A stretch of 17,842 nucleotides of DNA, from positions 1-17,842 of the forward strand of contig CAYHYG010000022.1 in the NCBI GenBank assembly GCA_964360835.1, read 5' to 3'. Of this stretch, positions 7,762 to 14,937 are shown piece by piece. The translations under genes and the position numbers were made by a program. The first letter of the stretch is position 1; every line of letters begins with the position of its first letter. This DNA comes from CAYHYG01 sp964360835. GTDB taxonomy: Bacteria; Patescibacteriota; Patescibacteriia; UBA1558; 2-01-FULL-52-15. The notes under the pieces were generated by a model. That model was given only the letters and a program-made list of their open reading frames with translations. It ran no database searches and had not been told where the DNA came from.

Positions 7762-7907
7762 AAAAAATAAGACGGGAGCATCCGCCAGTAGCAAGCTGAT
7801 CTTGGAGTAAACCCCGTGATCAGTAGCTCTGAAGGAACCGCCTTCGAGAGCTGATCGCTTTAATGGGCGGAGCTCCCGGAAAGACGTTATTTTGAAGAAC
7901 AAATGGT
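7762..7907 (-). ncRNA. Candidate structured RNA of unknown class (about 146 nt)
   Basis: No known family was recognised. The minus strand has a perfect -35 TTGACA, a 17-base spacer and TAGACT, predicting a start near 7907. A long closing stem pairs CGGGAGC (7878-7872) with GCTCCCG (7779-7773) and TCCGCC (7871-7866) with GGCGGA (7786-7781), 13 bp with one bulged base. The stem's 3' side runs directly into TCTTATTTTTT, a terminator-like tail. Inside is a hairpin of GATCAG/CTGATC, CTCT/AGAG and GAAGG/CCTTC with loop CGGTT. The same CTGATC can instead pair with a second GATCAG (7800-7795) enclosing GGGG-TTTA-CTCC, so the RNA may be bistable. The overall shape (closing stem, internal loop, inner hairpin) recalls 6S RNA, but size and sequence do not identify it. 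It could also be a leader of the ORF at 7338-7613. Confidence 0.5.
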
Positions 7908-7913
7908 TTTCTT

Positions 7914-7942
7914 AGTCTACAATGTATGATATAATTTGTCAA
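7914..7942 (-). promoter_or_regulatory. Predicted promoter of the structured RNA
   Basis: Minus-strand TTGACA (plus positions 7937-7942) is a perfect -35 box. After exactly 17 bases comes TAGACT (7919-7914), four of six matches to TATAAT. It overlaps the promoter and start of the divergent membrane-protein gene. Confidence 0.5.
7927..7935 (+). promoter_or_regulatory. Extended -10 promoter of the DUF1461 gene
   Basis: TGATATAAT is a perfect extended -10 element. It ends 8 bases before the ATG at 7944, so the transcript would begin at about 7942 and be leaderless. It is the same nine bases as the promoter of the penicillin-binding protein gene. Confidence 0.6.
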
Positions 7943-7943
7943 T

Positions 7944-8564
7944 ATGAGTAAAATTATCTTTATTTTGGCCATCTTTTCTCTGACAGCATTGATTTCTTGT
8001 TTTTGCCTTTTATCGCTCTGGTTGAGCCCACTTGTTCACAATAGCTTAGTTAACGTCATACCCCAGCTCGATTCATACAAAGATAATAACGCCCTGCGAA
8101 CTATGGTGATTGGTTATGTTTCGGGCCAAGGAAGAGAATCAATTTCCAGCCTTTCACCAGCCGAGCAATCACATCTGGATGACATCCGCTTGGTAATACA
8201 AAAGGCTAGGCTAATCCTCTGGCTTATAGTGTTGGTAGCGGCAGGATGTCTCATAGCTCTCTGGCTGCGGAGGCAGAGTACAGCTCAATTTTTATTAGCT
8301 ATGCGGCAATCAACAAGGGCGAGTTTATTACTCTGGTTGGGATTAACTGCCATGGCCATTGTTTTTTTTGAATCAATTTTCACCTCTATGCATTATGTTT
8401 TCTTTCCTGCTGGCAACTGGTTATTCGACCCAACGAATGATTTGATTATAAATATTTATCCTCCGATATTTTTCTTTTACTTTCTGTCTAGCTATGCAAT
8501 TTTAGTTTTGTTGATCCTACTGCTACTGCAGGCAGCGTTCAATCGCTTAACAAAAAAACTCTAG
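7944..8564 (+). CDS. DUF1461 (TIGR01906-type) integral membrane protein
   Basis: A 206-residue inner-membrane protein with four hydrophobic segments (about 5-30, 88-108, 124-146 and 172-197). Segments 1 and 2 are separated by a polar loop containing HLDDIR (77-82), and segments 3 and 4 by the conserved stretch FFPAGNWLFDP (153-163) followed by NDLIINIYPPIFF. This pattern, with the HL.DVR-type motif and the FPxGxWxFDP...LIxLYP motif, is that of the DUF1461 family, whose function is not known. The first segment could act as an uncleaved signal anchor. The ATG at 7944 sits two bases from the predicted transcription start, and there is no room for a ribosome-binding site. It is a single-gene unit; its stop codon falls inside the stem of the convergent terminator after the galT-like gene. 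Confidence 0.8.
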   Translation: MSKIIFILAIFSLTALISCFCLLSLWLSPLVHNSLVNVIPQLDSYKDNNALRTMVIGYVSGQGRESISSLSPAEQSHLDDIRLVIQKARLILWLIVLVAAGCLIALWLRRQSTAQFLLAMRQSTRASLLLWLGLTAMAIVFFESIFTSMHYVFFPAGNWLFDPTNDLIINIYPPIFFFYFLSSYAILVLLILLLLQAAFNRLTKKL

Positions 8565-8584
8565 TCACCTTCGACTAGAGCTTT
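8552..8584 (-). terminator. Rho-independent terminator of the PHP-glgA-galT operon
   Basis: Read on the minus strand, AAAGCTCTAGT (8584-8574) pairs with ACTAGAGTTTT (8565-8555, including one G-U pair) around CGAAGGTG, and the T-run of seven (8558-8552) completes a typical terminator. It begins 6 bases after the galT-like stop codon. Read on the plus strand only CTTTGG follows, so it is weaker there. Confidence 0.85.
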
Positions 8585-8589
8585 GGTAG

Positions 8590-9528
8590 CTACTTGAGTC
8601 CTTGTCGGTAATACTTAGCCGCTTCATCAGGATCAATAGGATTGATAACTAGACCGGAGCCAATCTCTACACCGGCCCAGACAGAACCGCGGGGCACGAT
8701 CTTGAGGTATAAATGTTGGTCATTGTCGTTGATGACTTGATGGAAATAGTAGTTGTATGGAAGTTTCAGTTTTTTTATTTTTTGCATGATGTGCTTGAGG
8801 ACTTTGGCATAGTAGTAGAGCTCCGTCTCCGATAATTCAGTTATGTTGTCGTGGTGGTGAGTGGGCATAATCCAGATCTCGTAGTTGTACATAGAGGCGT
8901 AAGGAGTGAAAGCCACCACATTATGGTCTTTGTAAACTAGTCGCGGTCCTTTGCTTTCTTTGCGGATAACATCACAGTAGACACAATGGCCAGTGCGAAT
9001 CTTGTATTCTTGTTGCTTCTGAGATTTATCAACTAGATGTGGCGGGATAAAGTCAGTGGCAAAAATTTGGGAATGAGAGTGTTGTAACGACTGACCGGCC
9101 GAGCCGCCATTATTTTTGAAAATTAAAATATATTGAATTTTCTTATTTTTTGAAATGTCCTGAGTTCGTAGGGCATAAACGCGCAAGATTTCTTGAATCT
9201 GCTGGATAGACATTTGGTCCATCTGCTTATTTGGACTGGGCGTCTCGATGACAACTTCCTGTTGTCCGTAAGCATGTTTATTGTCCAAGCTAACCGCCGG
9301 AAATTTATTGGCAACGACTTTAATGTCCCACCTCTTGTCATTACCGATGGTTAAAATAGTCTTTTGTCCTCGCATACGTTCCGGCGTGAAGACCGAAGAT
9401 TGGATTTGGTGGTTGATGGCAGGCGAGGGTGTCTCGGCTACATCATGCGGACGCTTGTTGCGGCGCGGTGAAATAATGACATATTTGTCTTGAATGTAGT
9501 CTTTGCGGATTTCCGGCTTTCTGATCAT
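8590..9528 (-). CDS. galT: GalT-like hexose-1-phosphate nucleotidyltransferase (HIT superfamily)
   Basis: Resembles galactose-1-phosphate uridylyltransferase, which exchanges UMP between UDP-glucose and galactose-1-phosphate through a uridylyl-histidine intermediate. Seen here: GQSLQHSHSQIF (145-156), where H150-S-H152-S-Q154 matches the HPHGQ active site, H152 being the likely nucleophile; CVYCDV (182-187); YNYEIWIMPTHHH (214-226); and YNYYFHQ with H263 and H272 before IVPRG. The N-terminal Cys pair that binds zinc in E. coli GalT is absent: the equivalent stretch reads SSVFTPERM. Length is 312, slightly shorter than E. coli GalT. Relatives in this family act on ADP-glucose instead, and the gene overlaps a glycogen synthase gene by 4 bases (ATGA), so an ADP- or UDP-glucose role in glucan metabolism is as likely as galactose use. 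Confidence 0.8.
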   Translation of the reverse strand: MIRKPEIRKDYIQDKYVIISPRRNKRPHDVAETPSPAINHQIQSSVFTPERMRGQKTILTIGNDKRWDIKVVANKFPAVSLDNKHAYGQQEVVIETPSPNKQMDQMSIQQIQEILRVYALRTQDISKNKKIQYILIFKNNGGSAGQSLQHSHSQIFATDFIPPHLVDKSQKQQEYKIRTGHCVYCDVIRKESKGPRLVYKDHNVVAFTPYASMYNYEIWIMPTHHHDNITELSETELYYYAKVLKHIMQKIKKLKLPYNYYFHQVINDNDQHLYLKIVPRGSVWAGVEIGSGLVINPIDPDEAAKYYRQGLK

Positions 9529-10955
9529 AAGAGTGCTTGGTAGAGTTTAATATATTTTTTGGCTGACTGATCCCAGGAAAAATCTAGGCTCATATCACGC
9601 TTTACCATAGTATACCAAGAGGCCGGTCGTTGATACAGCCTAGTCATCTGACGAACCGCAGTCGTTAGGGCAGATGGTTCGTAACGGTTAAAGACAATTC
9701 CGCTATAGCCGTGCTTGACGCTATCTTTAAGTCCACCGGTTTTGCGCACCAGTGGAATGGTGCCATAGCGCATGGCAATCATCTGACCAAGACCACAGGG
9801 CTCGAAACGCGATGGCATCAGGAAAGCGTCCGACCCGGCATAAATATGCTGAGCTAACCTGAGATCAAAGGATGTCTTGAGAGCTAGCTGATCAGGATAT
9901 TGTCGACTCAGTTTTTGTAACGCCTGTTCGTAGACAGGATTACCTAGACCAAGAATGATTAGTTGAATTTTTTCTTGGGCCATTTTGGGCCAAGCTCTTA
10001 GGACCAGGTCTAGGCCTTTTTGTTCCACTAATCTAGTGACCATACCAAACAGGAGATTTCCGTTATCGGGCAGGTTAAATTGGCGGAGCAAACTTTGGCG
10101 ATTGGCTTGTTTGCCTTTTTTATAATTTTTGATTGAATATTTTTGTGTCAAAAATGTATCGCTCTGGGGATTGAAGCTGGTATAATCCAAACCATTCAAT
10201 ATGCCACTCAGGTGTCTTCGTCGGCGCCGTAAAAATTCTGATAAACCAGCAGACTCTTCTGATTTGAGAATCTCGTGTGCATAGCTGGGGCTGACCGTAG
10301 TCAAGCGATCAGCCGTCAGAATAGCAATCTTCATGATATTGATTTGATCATCATCAAGACTGTCTTCTAACACGGCTAATTCTAAATTCATAGCCAGACG
10401 ACGTTGATCCACCGCGACTTGCATTTGCTGACCTTGGTGGGCAATATTGTGAATAGTGAAAACCGTTGGTATAAAAGGCAGGCCATAATGTACCGCGCTG
10501 TAATCTAGAAAAGTAGGGACTAATCCAGCGTGCCAGTCATGACAGTGGATCAAATCTGGGGATAGGAGTTTAGCTTCGATGCTGGCTACGACAGCCCGCG
10601 AAAAAAAAGTAAAACGCTCAACGTCGGTAGTTGTTTGGACGGTGCCACTAGGTTGATAGATGCTACTACCAGAAAAAAAACGGTGCTTAATGCCATACAG
10701 CCAAAAAGAGCCCAGCTTAGCCTTGACCAGAGTTGCTCGCTCGGATGTATCACCGAGACGAACAGTGAAGTGGCCGACAGGAGTTGCCTTCAATTTTCTG
10801 GCCACTGAGGCGTACCATGGTATTATCACGTCGGACCGTAGCCCTAATTGTTTTAGGGCTGGCGGTAGAGAACCGACGACGTCAGCCAAACCACCAACCT
10901 TAGCGACCGGACTAACTTCAGCCGCGGCTTGTAGAATAAACTTAGCGTTGGGCAT
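9525..10955 (-). CDS. glgA: Glycogen/starch synthase, GT5 family (copy 2)
   Basis: Transfers glucose from ADP- or UDP-glucose to the non-reducing end of an alpha-1,4-glucan in the cytoplasm. GT5 signatures are present: donor-binding KVGGL (19-23), HCHDWH (137-142), TRLVEQKGLD with R308 and K313 (E. coli R300 and K305), and PSRFEPCG (381-388) with catalytic E385, followed by PLVRKTGGL. Length (476) matches the E. coli enzyme. Its ATG overlaps the stop of the upstream PHP gene by one base (TAATG), and its TGA stop overlaps the galT-like start by four, so all three are probably translated together. It is a paralogue of the GT5 gene at 12967-14445. There is no Shine-Dalgarno sequence; coupling would supply initiation. 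Confidence 0.92.
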   Translation of the reverse strand: MPNAKFILQAAAEVSPVAKVGGLADVVGSLPPALKQLGLRSDVIIPWYASVARKLKATPVGHFTVRLGDTSERATLVKAKLGSFWLYGIKHRFFSGSSIYQPSGTVQTTTDVERFTFFSRAVVASIEAKLLSPDLIHCHDWHAGLVPTFLDYSAVHYGLPFIPTVFTIHNIAHQGQQMQVAVDQRRLAMNLELAVLEDSLDDDQINIMKIAILTADRLTTVSPSYAHEILKSEESAGLSEFLRRRRRHLSGILNGLDYTSFNPQSDTFLTQKYSIKNYKKGKQANRQSLLRQFNLPDNGNLLFGMVTRLVEQKGLDLVLRAWPKMAQEKIQLIILGLGNPVYEQALQKLSRQYPDQLALKTSFDLRLAQHIYAGSDAFLMPSRFEPCGLGQMIAMRYGTIPLVRKTGGLKDSVKHGYSGIVFNRYEPSALTTAVRQMTRLYQRPASWYTMVKRDMSLDFSWDQSAKKYIKLYQALL

Positions 10956-11824
10956 TAGAAACGTTTTATAGCCTGATAAATAGACAGAGGCAGCGAAGTA
11001 TAGTGCAAGTAGTTATCGATAATATAGTCCTCTGGTAAATCACCGTGGTAATCACTACCGCCAGTAATCAGCATTTTCATCCTCTTGGCCACCTTAATAT
11101 AATGTGCGGTTTGGTCCCAATTGTGATGCGAAGAAAAACATTCGATACCGGCCAGACCTAGCTTTTTTAGACGAACCAGAATCTCATCATTTTCGAAGCC
11201 TAGTTGTTGCCCGGGATGGGCGATGATAGGGGTGCCCCCAGCTGACTTGATCAAGCGGATAATATTAGCGAACGGCAGGTAGACTTCAGGCAGGTGAGTC
11301 GGTAAGTGACGGCCAAAAAGACCGTTATAGACTTCGTAATAGTCGTAGCTGGTTTTTTTTAATATTCTTTTTATGGCTCGAACGTTAGTCGGATCTCGCT
11401 GAATGTTACGTATCACGTTGGCTACACCTATATAGGTAGCCGGCTGGGCAAATAAGGCGGCGATATCTAGCTTAATACCCTTACTGCGCAGCTTTGGGAC
11501 TAGACGTTCGATTAGCTTTTTTCTCTTGATCTGGGTTTCACGCAGACGGTCATGCAGGTGGGTGTTGTTGATGTCAATATCATAACCAAGTATATGTAGA
11601 TGATGTTTGCCGAAGGAAGCGTAGAGCTCGACAGCTGGGATAGCTTTGATATTAAATTTCTTGGTGGCAGCTTGAAATTCATACTGTCCGTGAATGGTAT
11701 TATGGTCAGTCAAGGCGGCTACGGCAACGCCTTTTTTATGCATCAGGGCTGCTAGGTCACTCGGACTCTTGGAGCCGTCGGAATAATATGAGTGCATCTG
11801 TAAGTCTACATAGTGCGGTTTCAT
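10955..11824 (-). CDS. PHP-domain metal-dependent phosphoesterase (YciV/TrpH-like)
   Basis: A PHP-fold hydrolase of 289 residues that should bind two or three metal ions. The conserved ligands are visible in order: DLQMHSYYSDG (H11, D16), LTDHNT (D40, H41), PAVEL (E66), HILGYD (H77), IIAHPG (H203), ECFSSHHN (H233/H234) and GGSDYHG (D258, H260). Family members include the E. coli YciV/RNase AM 5'-3' exonuclease, which acts on short RNAs and on 3',5'-bisphosphonucleotides. The substrate here is inferred only at that level. It is the first gene of an operon with a glycogen synthase and a GalT-like enzyme, so a role on a sugar or nucleotide phosphate is also possible. An extended -10 promoter lies about 33 bases upstream. 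Confidence 0.85.
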   Translation of the reverse strand: MKPHYVDLQMHSYYSDGSKSPSDLAALMHKKGVAVAALTDHNTIHGQYEFQAATKKFNIKAIPAVELYASFGKHHLHILGYDIDINNTHLHDRLRETQIKRKKLIERLVPKLRSKGIKLDIAALFAQPATYIGVANVIRNIQRDPTNVRAIKRILKKTSYDYYEVYNGLFGRHLPTHLPEVYLPFANIIRLIKSAGGTPIIAHPGQQLGFENDEILVRLKKLGLAGIECFSSHHNWDQTAHYIKVAKRMKMLITGGSDYHGDLPEDYIIDNYLHYTSLPLSIYQAIKRF

Positions 11825-11842
11825 GATATATGTTAGCCAATG

Positions 11843-11875
11843 TTAAATCAGCCTTCATTATAGCATGAAGACTGA
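11843..11875 (-). terminator. Terminator of the yebC-ruvC-glgA-kinase operon
   Basis: On the minus strand TCAGTCTTCAT (11875-11865) pairs with ATGAAGGCTGA (11858-11848) around GCTATA, an 11-bp stem with one G-U pair, followed by TTT. It lies 10 bases after the kinase stop codon. The short T-tract makes it less certain than the other two terminators. Confidence 0.65.
11857..11865 (-). promoter_or_regulatory. Extended -10 promoter of the PHP operon
   Basis: Minus-strand TGCTATAAT is a perfect extended -10 element, predicting a start near 11850 and a leader of about 26 bases before the ATG at 11824. No -35 box is evident. It lies in the loop and 3' arm of the terminator of the preceding operon. 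Confidence 0.5.
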
Positions 11876-11884
11876 CGTTTTCGT

Positions 11885-12961
11885 TTATCTTAGATTAATA
11901 GATTGCTGGCCGCTCCGTACTTTCTCTTGTAGCAGTTTAGCGTCATTGAGTAGACCCAATGAGGCAGTCCGGGATAAGCCAGGGAAAAGCCAGGCAGAGC
12001 TACGGGTAGCCGCTAGAGCTTGGTAATAGTTGATTTGTCGTATAGAGTCGGTCGCTATTTGTTCAAAGGGAGCTTGGCAGTATTGGGAAATAAAGAATTT
12101 CTTTAGTTCATTAATATCAGGTCGGGACAGGTACATCTGTGACATAAAATCAAACTGTTGGATAAAGGTGCCGACATCACGATACGGATTGCCTAGGCCG
12201 AGGTCAGTGAAATCAATCATTACCAGTTCTGTAGTACTGAGGTCAGGCAGGATGATATTCTCCGGGTGGAAGTCTCCATAGATCATTCGTAACGGCTCGT
12301 TGCCCAGAATTTCATGTAGCGAACTGAATTGCCTAATGACCTGCCGCAATTTATCGCCTTGAGCTGGACTGTGTTGTTGGTAGTGATCGACGCTTTTCTG
12401 AAATAGAGTTAGTAAATGTTCCAAATCCTCGGCATTATTGAGCTTAAATTCTGGACAGTCAGTAGTGTGTAGCTTTCTCAACCAAGTAGCAGCCAGAGAG
12501 AAGGCAGGTTCAAGCTCGCTGCGGCTAGGACGATGAGAAATATGTTGGAATAAGGTAGTGCCTGGCGTAGCCCGGTAGACGATAGCTTCGATGCCTTCGA
12601 TGTAACACAGGGGTTCGGTTACGCGCCACGGACCAGAGGCAAAGCCATGATCCCAGAGATACTGAAGGTTATCGTAGGCCATACGTTTGGAATTATCAGC
12701 TGCCGCGCCGATGATGCAGTCGAGAGTCTGTAGTCCATGATTGGTGCGATATTTGGCCAGACAACCGATAACGTATTGATAATGGTCGTCATTGACGTAG
12801 CGCCGTTTATAAAAGGTAACACCGAGATCAGCTAGAGTCTCAAATCCAGGCTCTAGCCGGTTGAGAATTTTTTGCAGCAGCGTGACTAGATAGTTATGAT
12901 CTGTCAGCCGTGAGGCGTCAGAACGGGGCAGACTTAGTTGTGGTCGTGTGGTCACAGACAT
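11885..12961 (-). CDS. APH-fold (aminoglycoside phosphotransferase family) kinase
   Basis: A soluble kinase-like protein of 358 residues. The catalytic core is clear: IYGDFHPENI (227-236) matches the HGDxHxxN motif with catalytic D230, H232 and N235, and VMIDFTDLGLGNPYRDVG (247-264) gives the metal-binding D250 and the family's D-x-G-x-P-x-D-x-G-like loop. The N-terminal lobe includes YVIGCLAKYR (63-72), whose lysine is a candidate for ATP binding. The family is very broad: antibiotic, choline, homoserine, fructosamine and maltose kinases share the fold. Because it follows a glycogen synthase gene by 5 bases and ends the operon, a small-molecule kinase making a sugar phosphate is a reasonable inference, not something the motifs show. 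Confidence 0.8.
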   Translation of the reverse strand: MSVTTRPQLSLPRSDASRLTDHNYLVTLLQKILNRLEPGFETLADLGVTFYKRRYVNDDHYQYVIGCLAKYRTNHGLQTLDCIIGAAADNSKRMAYDNLQYLWDHGFASGPWRVTEPLCYIEGIEAIVYRATPGTTLFQHISHRPSRSELEPAFSLAATWLRKLHTTDCPEFKLNNAEDLEHLLTLFQKSVDHYQQHSPAQGDKLRQVIRQFSSLHEILGNEPLRMIYGDFHPENIILPDLSTTELVMIDFTDLGLGNPYRDVGTFIQQFDFMSQMYLSRPDINELKKFFISQYCQAPFEQIATDSIRQINYYQALAATRSSAWLFPGLSRTASLGLLNDAKLLQEKVRSGQQSINLR

Positions 12962-12966
12962 ATAGA

Positions 12967-14445
12967 TTATTCTTTTTTAAACTCCCGAGTTAAATCAAAG
13001 AGTTTGAGATATTTTTTGGCCGGTAAATCCCAGGAAAAAGACACCCGCATACCTCGCTCGACTAGACTGCGCCAGGCAGTAGGATATTTGAAAGTCTCGA
13101 TAGCCCGGGCTAAGGCAAAGGTCATAGCCAAGCTGGTGAAGCCGGTAAAAACAAAACCAACGCCTTCGGGATTGCGCAGTGGTTCAAAATTACTCACCGT
13201 TTCACCCAAACCTCCGACCTCGCGCACAATAGGCACGCAGCCGTAGCGTAGACTCTTAAGTTGATTGGTACCGCAGGGTTCAAAGCGTGAAGGCAAGAGT
13301 AACATATCACCGCCGGCGTAGAGCGACGTTTCTAAACCAGGTTGACTCGTGAATGATACCAGAGCAAAATGTTGGGGGAACTCTCGTTGCCACTGCTTGA
13401 ACATATCGATATATCTTTTTTCACCATCACCTTGAATAATCAGCTGGATGTTTTTTCTTAGCATATAGGGTACCACCGGTAACAATAGATCGAGTCCTTT
13501 GGCTTCAATGATGCGACTGCTCATGACAATCAGCGGAACTTCATTATCAAGGGCAAAACCGAAACGTTTTTGTAAGACTTGTTTATTTATTTTCTTCTTA
13601 TTATTAGCATTGCGATAGTCATAGTTGACCTTGAGACCAGGATCGTTGACCGGGTTAAATTCTCGATAATCAATGCCGTTTACCACACCAAAAAGTTTAT
13701 CTTTGCGATTTTGCAATATGCGATGTAGATCCTGACCCAGATGTTTCTGCATTATTTCCTCACGATAGGTTTCCGAGACGGTATTGATAGCATTAGCATA
13801 GAGGATACCGCGTTTAGCTAGGTTAACCTTTTCCATTTTCCTGATTTCTTGGATCAACGGCAAGGCCAAACGCCCATTGTCTCTCTTTTTGCCCGGTATG
13901 TTCCCCCAGGGCTGACCGAGTTGGTAGCTGAGGTTGTGAATAGTAAAGATGGTGTTGGTTTGTTGAAAAGCTTTTTCGTGTTTGTAACGTTTTTTGAGTA
14001 GCTCAGGTATCAGGCCGGCGTGCCAATCATGACAATGGATAATATCGGGCTTTAATTTTAAATGTTTGATCAGCTCCAGGGCTGCCACCTGGAAAATATA
14101 GAAGCGAGCGTTATCAGCGGCTCCAAGATAGATTTTCTTATAGCGACCAAAATACTGATCAGCTGCAACAAAATACACGGGTAGGCCAGGTTTGAGCTCA
14201 GCCTGGTAGAAACTAACAGGAACAGTCAGAGACGAATCAATGACAACTGGTAGATCGGAGATAATTTTTTTTAGTCCGTATTTTTTGTCATCAATCAATT
14301 GGCGATAATACGGAGTAATGATGATACTGCGCTGTTTTAGCCGTTGAAAAGATTTTGGTAGGGCGGCGGCTACGTCACCGAGGCCTCCACTCTTGGAGTA
14401 AGGAGCAACCTCAGCAGCTAGAGAAATGATAGTAAGTCGAGACAT
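12967..14445 (-). CDS. glgA: Glycogen/starch synthase, GT5 family (copy 1)
   Basis: Predicted alpha-1,4-glucan synthase using ADP- or UDP-glucose. GT5 motifs: KSGGLGDV (18-25), IHCHDWHAG (136-144), SSRIIEAKGLD with R311 and K316, and PSRFEPCG (385-392) with catalytic E389, then PIVREVGGLGETV. The 492-residue length is normal. It keeps the standard K-x-G-G-L-G-D form, while copy 2 has K-V-G-G-L-A-D, and the acceptor-side residues after RFEPCG also differ (TNQLKSL here, LGQMIAM in copy 2), so the two copies are diverged, not a recent duplication. The gene begins 4 bases after the ruvC stop and is followed by a kinase gene 5 bases on, in an operon headed by yebC. Confidence 0.92.
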   Translation of the reverse strand: MSRLTIISLAAEVAPYSKSGGLGDVAAALPKSFQRLKQRSIIITPYYRQLIDDKKYGLKKIISDLPVVIDSSLTVPVSFYQAELKPGLPVYFVAADQYFGRYKKIYLGAADNARFYIFQVAALELIKHLKLKPDIIHCHDWHAGLIPELLKKRYKHEKAFQQTNTIFTIHNLSYQLGQPWGNIPGKKRDNGRLALPLIQEIRKMEKVNLAKRGILYANAINTVSETYREEIMQKHLGQDLHRILQNRKDKLFGVVNGIDYREFNPVNDPGLKVNYDYRNANNKKKINKQVLQKRFGFALDNEVPLIVMSSRIIEAKGLDLLLPVVPYMLRKNIQLIIQGDGEKRYIDMFKQWQREFPQHFALVSFTSQPGLETSLYAGGDMLLLPSRFEPCGTNQLKSLRYGCVPIVREVGGLGETVSNFEPLRNPEGVGFVFTGFTSLAMTFALARAIETFKYPTAWRSLVERGMRVSFSWDLPAKKYLKLFDLTREFKKE

Positions 14446-14449
14446 AGTA

Positions 14450-14935
14450 TTAGATATGAGAGCGATCAGCAGCTAAAGCGCAGGCCAAGGCATCGGTAGC
14501 GTCGTCTGGCTGAGGTAAGGTTGTTAGGCTGAGCAACAAACAGACCATCTTGCCTATTTGTTGTTTGTCAGCACGACCGTTGCCAGTGACTGCTAGCTTG
14601 ATTTCTGCTGGTGTCAGCTCAATTGGCTGCAGCTGGTGCTGAGCGCAGAGTGTCACCAGGACACCACGGGCTTCGGCAACTTTCATGGCTGTTGTCTGAT
14701 TGGTATTAAAAAAAAGTGATTCAATGCCAGCTTTGTCGGGCTGGTAGGTGGTAATAATTTTTTCTGTTTCTTGCCACAGCGTTAGCAGACGTTCTGGCCA
14801 AGGAGTTTTTTTGCTAGTACGAATACTGCCACACGCAATATAATAAAATTTCGAATTTTCTTTTTTTATTATACCCCAACCAGTATCGGCATAGCCAGGA
14901 TCAAAACCGATAATTATTTCTGGCTTGGTTGCCAT
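14450..14935 (-). CDS. ruvC: Crossover junction endodeoxyribonuclease RuvC
   Basis: Resolves Holliday junctions by symmetric cleavage during recombination repair, working with RuvAB (not in this window). The RNase H-like fold is marked by GFDPGYADTGWG with catalytic D12, AGIESLFF with E72, and PDDATDALA with D145 and D148, matching the four acidic residues of E. coli RuvC (D7, E66, D138, D141). LTPAEIKLAVTGNGRADKQQI is the usual DNA-binding and dimer region. Length (161) is close to the usual 160-175. The gene starts 2 bases after yebC, a pairing seen in many bacteria. Confidence 0.96.
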   Translation of the reverse strand: MATKPEIIIGFDPGYADTGWGIIKKENSKFYYIACGSIRTSKKTPWPERLLTLWQETEKIITTYQPDKAGIESLFFNTNQTTAMKVAEARGVLVTLCAQHQLQPIELTPAEIKLAVTGNGRADKQQIGKMVCLLLSLTTLPQPDDATDALACALAADRSHI

Positions 14936-14937
14936 AG

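Noticed and set aside
7669..7902. A 77-codon minus-strand ORF
   Set aside because: It coincides with the candidate structured RNA, whose paired arms dictate its codons, and its sequence looks like no protein I know; it has no ribosome-binding site.
7762..7907. SRP RNA, tmRNA, RNase P RNA or a common riboswitch
   Set aside because: Their hallmark motifs (such as the GGAAGCAG-type SRP loop, the tmRNA ends or the RNase P GAGGAAAGUCC core) are not seen on either strand.
9525..9528. Reassigned TGA (genetic code 25)
   Set aside because: The single TGA stop sits in an ATGA overlap at the correct end of a full-length glycogen synthase, and the other genes end in TAA or TAG without internal TGA.
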